From the NCBI GenBank assembly GCA_028822675.1, contig JAPKDE010000153.1:1-6320 (forward strand): 6,320 nt of DNA. Reading direction: 5' to 3'. The notes below the pieces were generated by a model, which was not told the DNA's origin, ran no database searches, and saw only the letters and a list, made by a program, of their open reading frames with translations. The first letter of the stretch is position 1; every line of letters starts with the position of its first letter. Positions 5,755 to 6,320 of the stretch are shown piece by piece. This stretch comes from Dehalococcoidia bacterium. GTDB lineage: Bacteria > Chloroflexota > Dehalococcoidia > UBA3495. Both the position numbers and the translations under genes were made by a program.

Positions 5755-5887
5755 GAAGATAATATCCTTTCGCCATCGGCGTGACAGATGATGAGAGGGC
5801 GTCTATAGCGCCAACCCATAAATATGTAGTCACACTAGCACAGCCGGTAGAAGGACAATTCACTAAACATAAGCAGAGAAATGCAGT
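5755..5887 (-). other. xerD upstream region with two small hairpins
   Basis: CGCC-ATC-GGCG (5771-5781) and GGCG-N7-CGCC (5798-5812) are two short inverted repeats just upstream of the xerD ribosome site. I find no convincing -35/-10 pair in this stretch; TTGTCC with a TGCTAGTGT-type extended -10 is the best but its spacing is short. Nothing else is recognisable. Confidence 0.3.
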
Positions 5888-5920
5888 TTTTTTGTATTAA
5901 TTTTAAATTAATACAAAAAA
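5888..5920. repeat. Perfect 33-nt AT-rich palindrome upstream of xerD
   Basis: Two perfect 16-nt arms (5888-5903 and 5905-5920) surround a single T at 5904. The inner part is GTATTAATTT and its complement, and the outer ends are T6 and A6. Only one G-C pair occurs per arm. It overlaps at 5916-5920 with the neighbouring terminator stem. It could be a cruciform or protein site, an Xer-type recombination site, or an extended terminator U-tract; the sequence alone does not decide. Confidence 0.8.
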
Positions 5921-5952
5921 GCCCTTCCAGTATGTGGCTGGAAGGGCTTTTT
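5916..5952. terminator. Strong intrinsic terminator after the thiolase gene (bidirectional)
   Basis: AAAAAGCCCTTCCAG (5916-5930) pairs perfectly with CTGGAAGGGCTTTTT (5938-5952) around a 7-nt loop. On the minus strand, the direction of the thiolase gene (stop at 6030), the GC-rich stem is followed by TTTTTTG, and on the plus strand by TTTTTG. It ends thiolase transcription before xerD. Confidence 0.9.
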
Positions 5953-5966
5953 GAATGGCTGCAGAG

Positions 5967-6018
5967 TGTACTGGGGCACGCACGTATGTAACGTCTATTC
6001 AGCGTGTGCTGCAGTACA
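5967..6018. repeat. Imperfect inverted repeat just past the thiolase stop
   Basis: TGTACTG (5967-5973) pairs with CAGTACA (6012-6018), and GCACGC (5976-5981) pairs with GCGTGTGC (6002-6009) allowing a 2-nt bulge, leaving a loop of about 20 nt. Lying 12 nt after the thiolase stop on the minus strand and with no U-tract, it would fold in the 3' untranslated RNA and may protect the transcript end. Confidence 0.45.
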
Positions 6019-6029
6019 TTTGTTGTTGC

Positions 6030-6320
6030 TTAGTCTGTTGCGAGTATGACTGTACCGGTTGAAGACAGGGAACCGCCGGTGCCGTTTACCAAGGAAATCT
6101 TGGGGTCTTGGCTCGGGTCTTTCTTACTCTTTACCTGCCGGGCTCCAGCCTCGCCCCGCAGTTGGCGTACCGCTTCAACCAATAGGAAGCTGCCGTACAT
6201 TCCAGGGTGGGTGTAGGAGAGGCCGCCGCCGTTGGTGTTCAAAGAGAAGTCGCCACCGGGAGCGGTCCGCTGGGTGGCCACAAAGTCTGCCGACTCGCCC
6301 GGCGCGCAGAAGCCCAGGCT
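6030..6320 (-). CDS. Thiolase-family protein (acetyl-CoA acetyltransferase-like), C-terminal part
   Basis: The last 96 residues are visible and the frame runs off the right edge of the window. LGFCAPGES followed by LNTNGGGLSYTHPGMYG is the C-terminal half of the thiolase fold, with the active-site His in T-H-P-G (the GHP motif). Next come EAVRQLRGEAGARQV and the closing strands LVNGTGGSLSSTGTVIL. In classical biosynthetic and degradative thiolases the last motif carries a catalytic Cys (C-x-G-x-G); here the site is Asn/Gly, as in the SCP-x/DitF-like group often found with DUF35 zinc-ribbon OB-fold partners. Such proteins act in steroid or fatty acyl-CoA side-chain breakdown or as condensing enzymes without classical thiolysis. 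Whether the N-terminal nucleophile Cys is present cannot be seen. The TAA stop is followed by an inverted repeat and a strong terminator. Confidence 0.88.
   Translation of the reverse strand, partial: SLGFCAPGESADFVATQRTAPGGDFSLNTNGGGLSYTHPGMYGSFLLVEAVRQLRGEAGARQVKSKKDPSQDPKISLVNGTGGSLSSTGTVILATD

Noticed and set aside
5588..5863. Minus-strand open frame of 91 codons overlapping the xerD start
   Set aside because: It is a shadow frame over the xerD repeat region, with low-complexity content produced by the 12-bp repeat and no ribosome site.

Overview
This is a bacterial chromosomal segment. Apart from a gene fragment at the left edge, every convincing gene lies on the minus strand. The content is housekeeping (nucleotide excision repair, Xer-type recombination) plus metabolic genes (a PIG-L/LmbE deacetylase and a thiolase-family protein). 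There is no phage, plasmid, IS, CRISPR or RNA gene that I can recognise. Base composition looks moderate in GC. The combination of a PIG-L deacetylase, a non-classical thiolase and this XerD/UvrC style is compatible with an uncultured Chloroflexota-type bacterium (for example the SAR202/Dehalococcoidia side), but that placement is a guess from protein flavour and not a demonstrated affiliation.

Layout from left to right. Bases 1-255 (+) hold the C-terminal end of a class III nucleotide cyclase domain whose upstream part does not look like a cyclase. It converges on a minus-strand PIG-L deacetylase gene (369-1112), and the two share a bidirectional terminator at about 287-320. A 177-bp intergenic stretch carries a TATAAT box for the deacetylase and two short inverted repeats. 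Next comes an unrecognised gene (1290-2063, minus): a short conserved-looking N-terminus, a long Pro/Glu/Ala/Ser linker and a winged-helix-like C-terminus. Its upstream region holds a 16-bp palindrome overlapping a plausible -10 box and copies of an ATACCCA motif that also occurs just past the gene's 3' end. uvrC (2232-4124, minus) follows and is preceded by a small tail-anchored membrane protein gene (4133-4531). That gene's stop codon sits inside the uvrC Shine-Dalgarno region, so the two are very likely co-transcribed and translationally coupled.

A 266-bp gap (4532-4797) contains the leader of the uvrC pair and a large composite hairpin terminator for the next gene, a XerD-like tyrosine recombinase (4798-5754, minus). 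The recombinase has all catalytic residues and an unusual Asn/Gly/Ser/His repeat inserted in its N-terminal domain, encoded by a 12-bp tandem repeat. A 275-bp gap (5755-6029) carries a perfect 33-nt AT-rich palindrome, a strong terminator hairpin sharing an A-tract with it, and a further imperfect inverted repeat. The window closes with the 3' end of a thiolase-family gene (6030-6320, minus), which retains the active-site His but lacks the usual C-terminal Cys.

The genes do not form one pathway. Terminators separate thiolase / xerD / (membrane protein + uvrC), and the deacetylase has its own -10 box. I see no clear new multi-gene system. The points most worth a second look are the unrecognised winged-helix-like protein with its palindromic control region, the coupled membrane-protein/uvrC pair, and the repeat-bearing XerD with a dif-like AT palindrome upstream.
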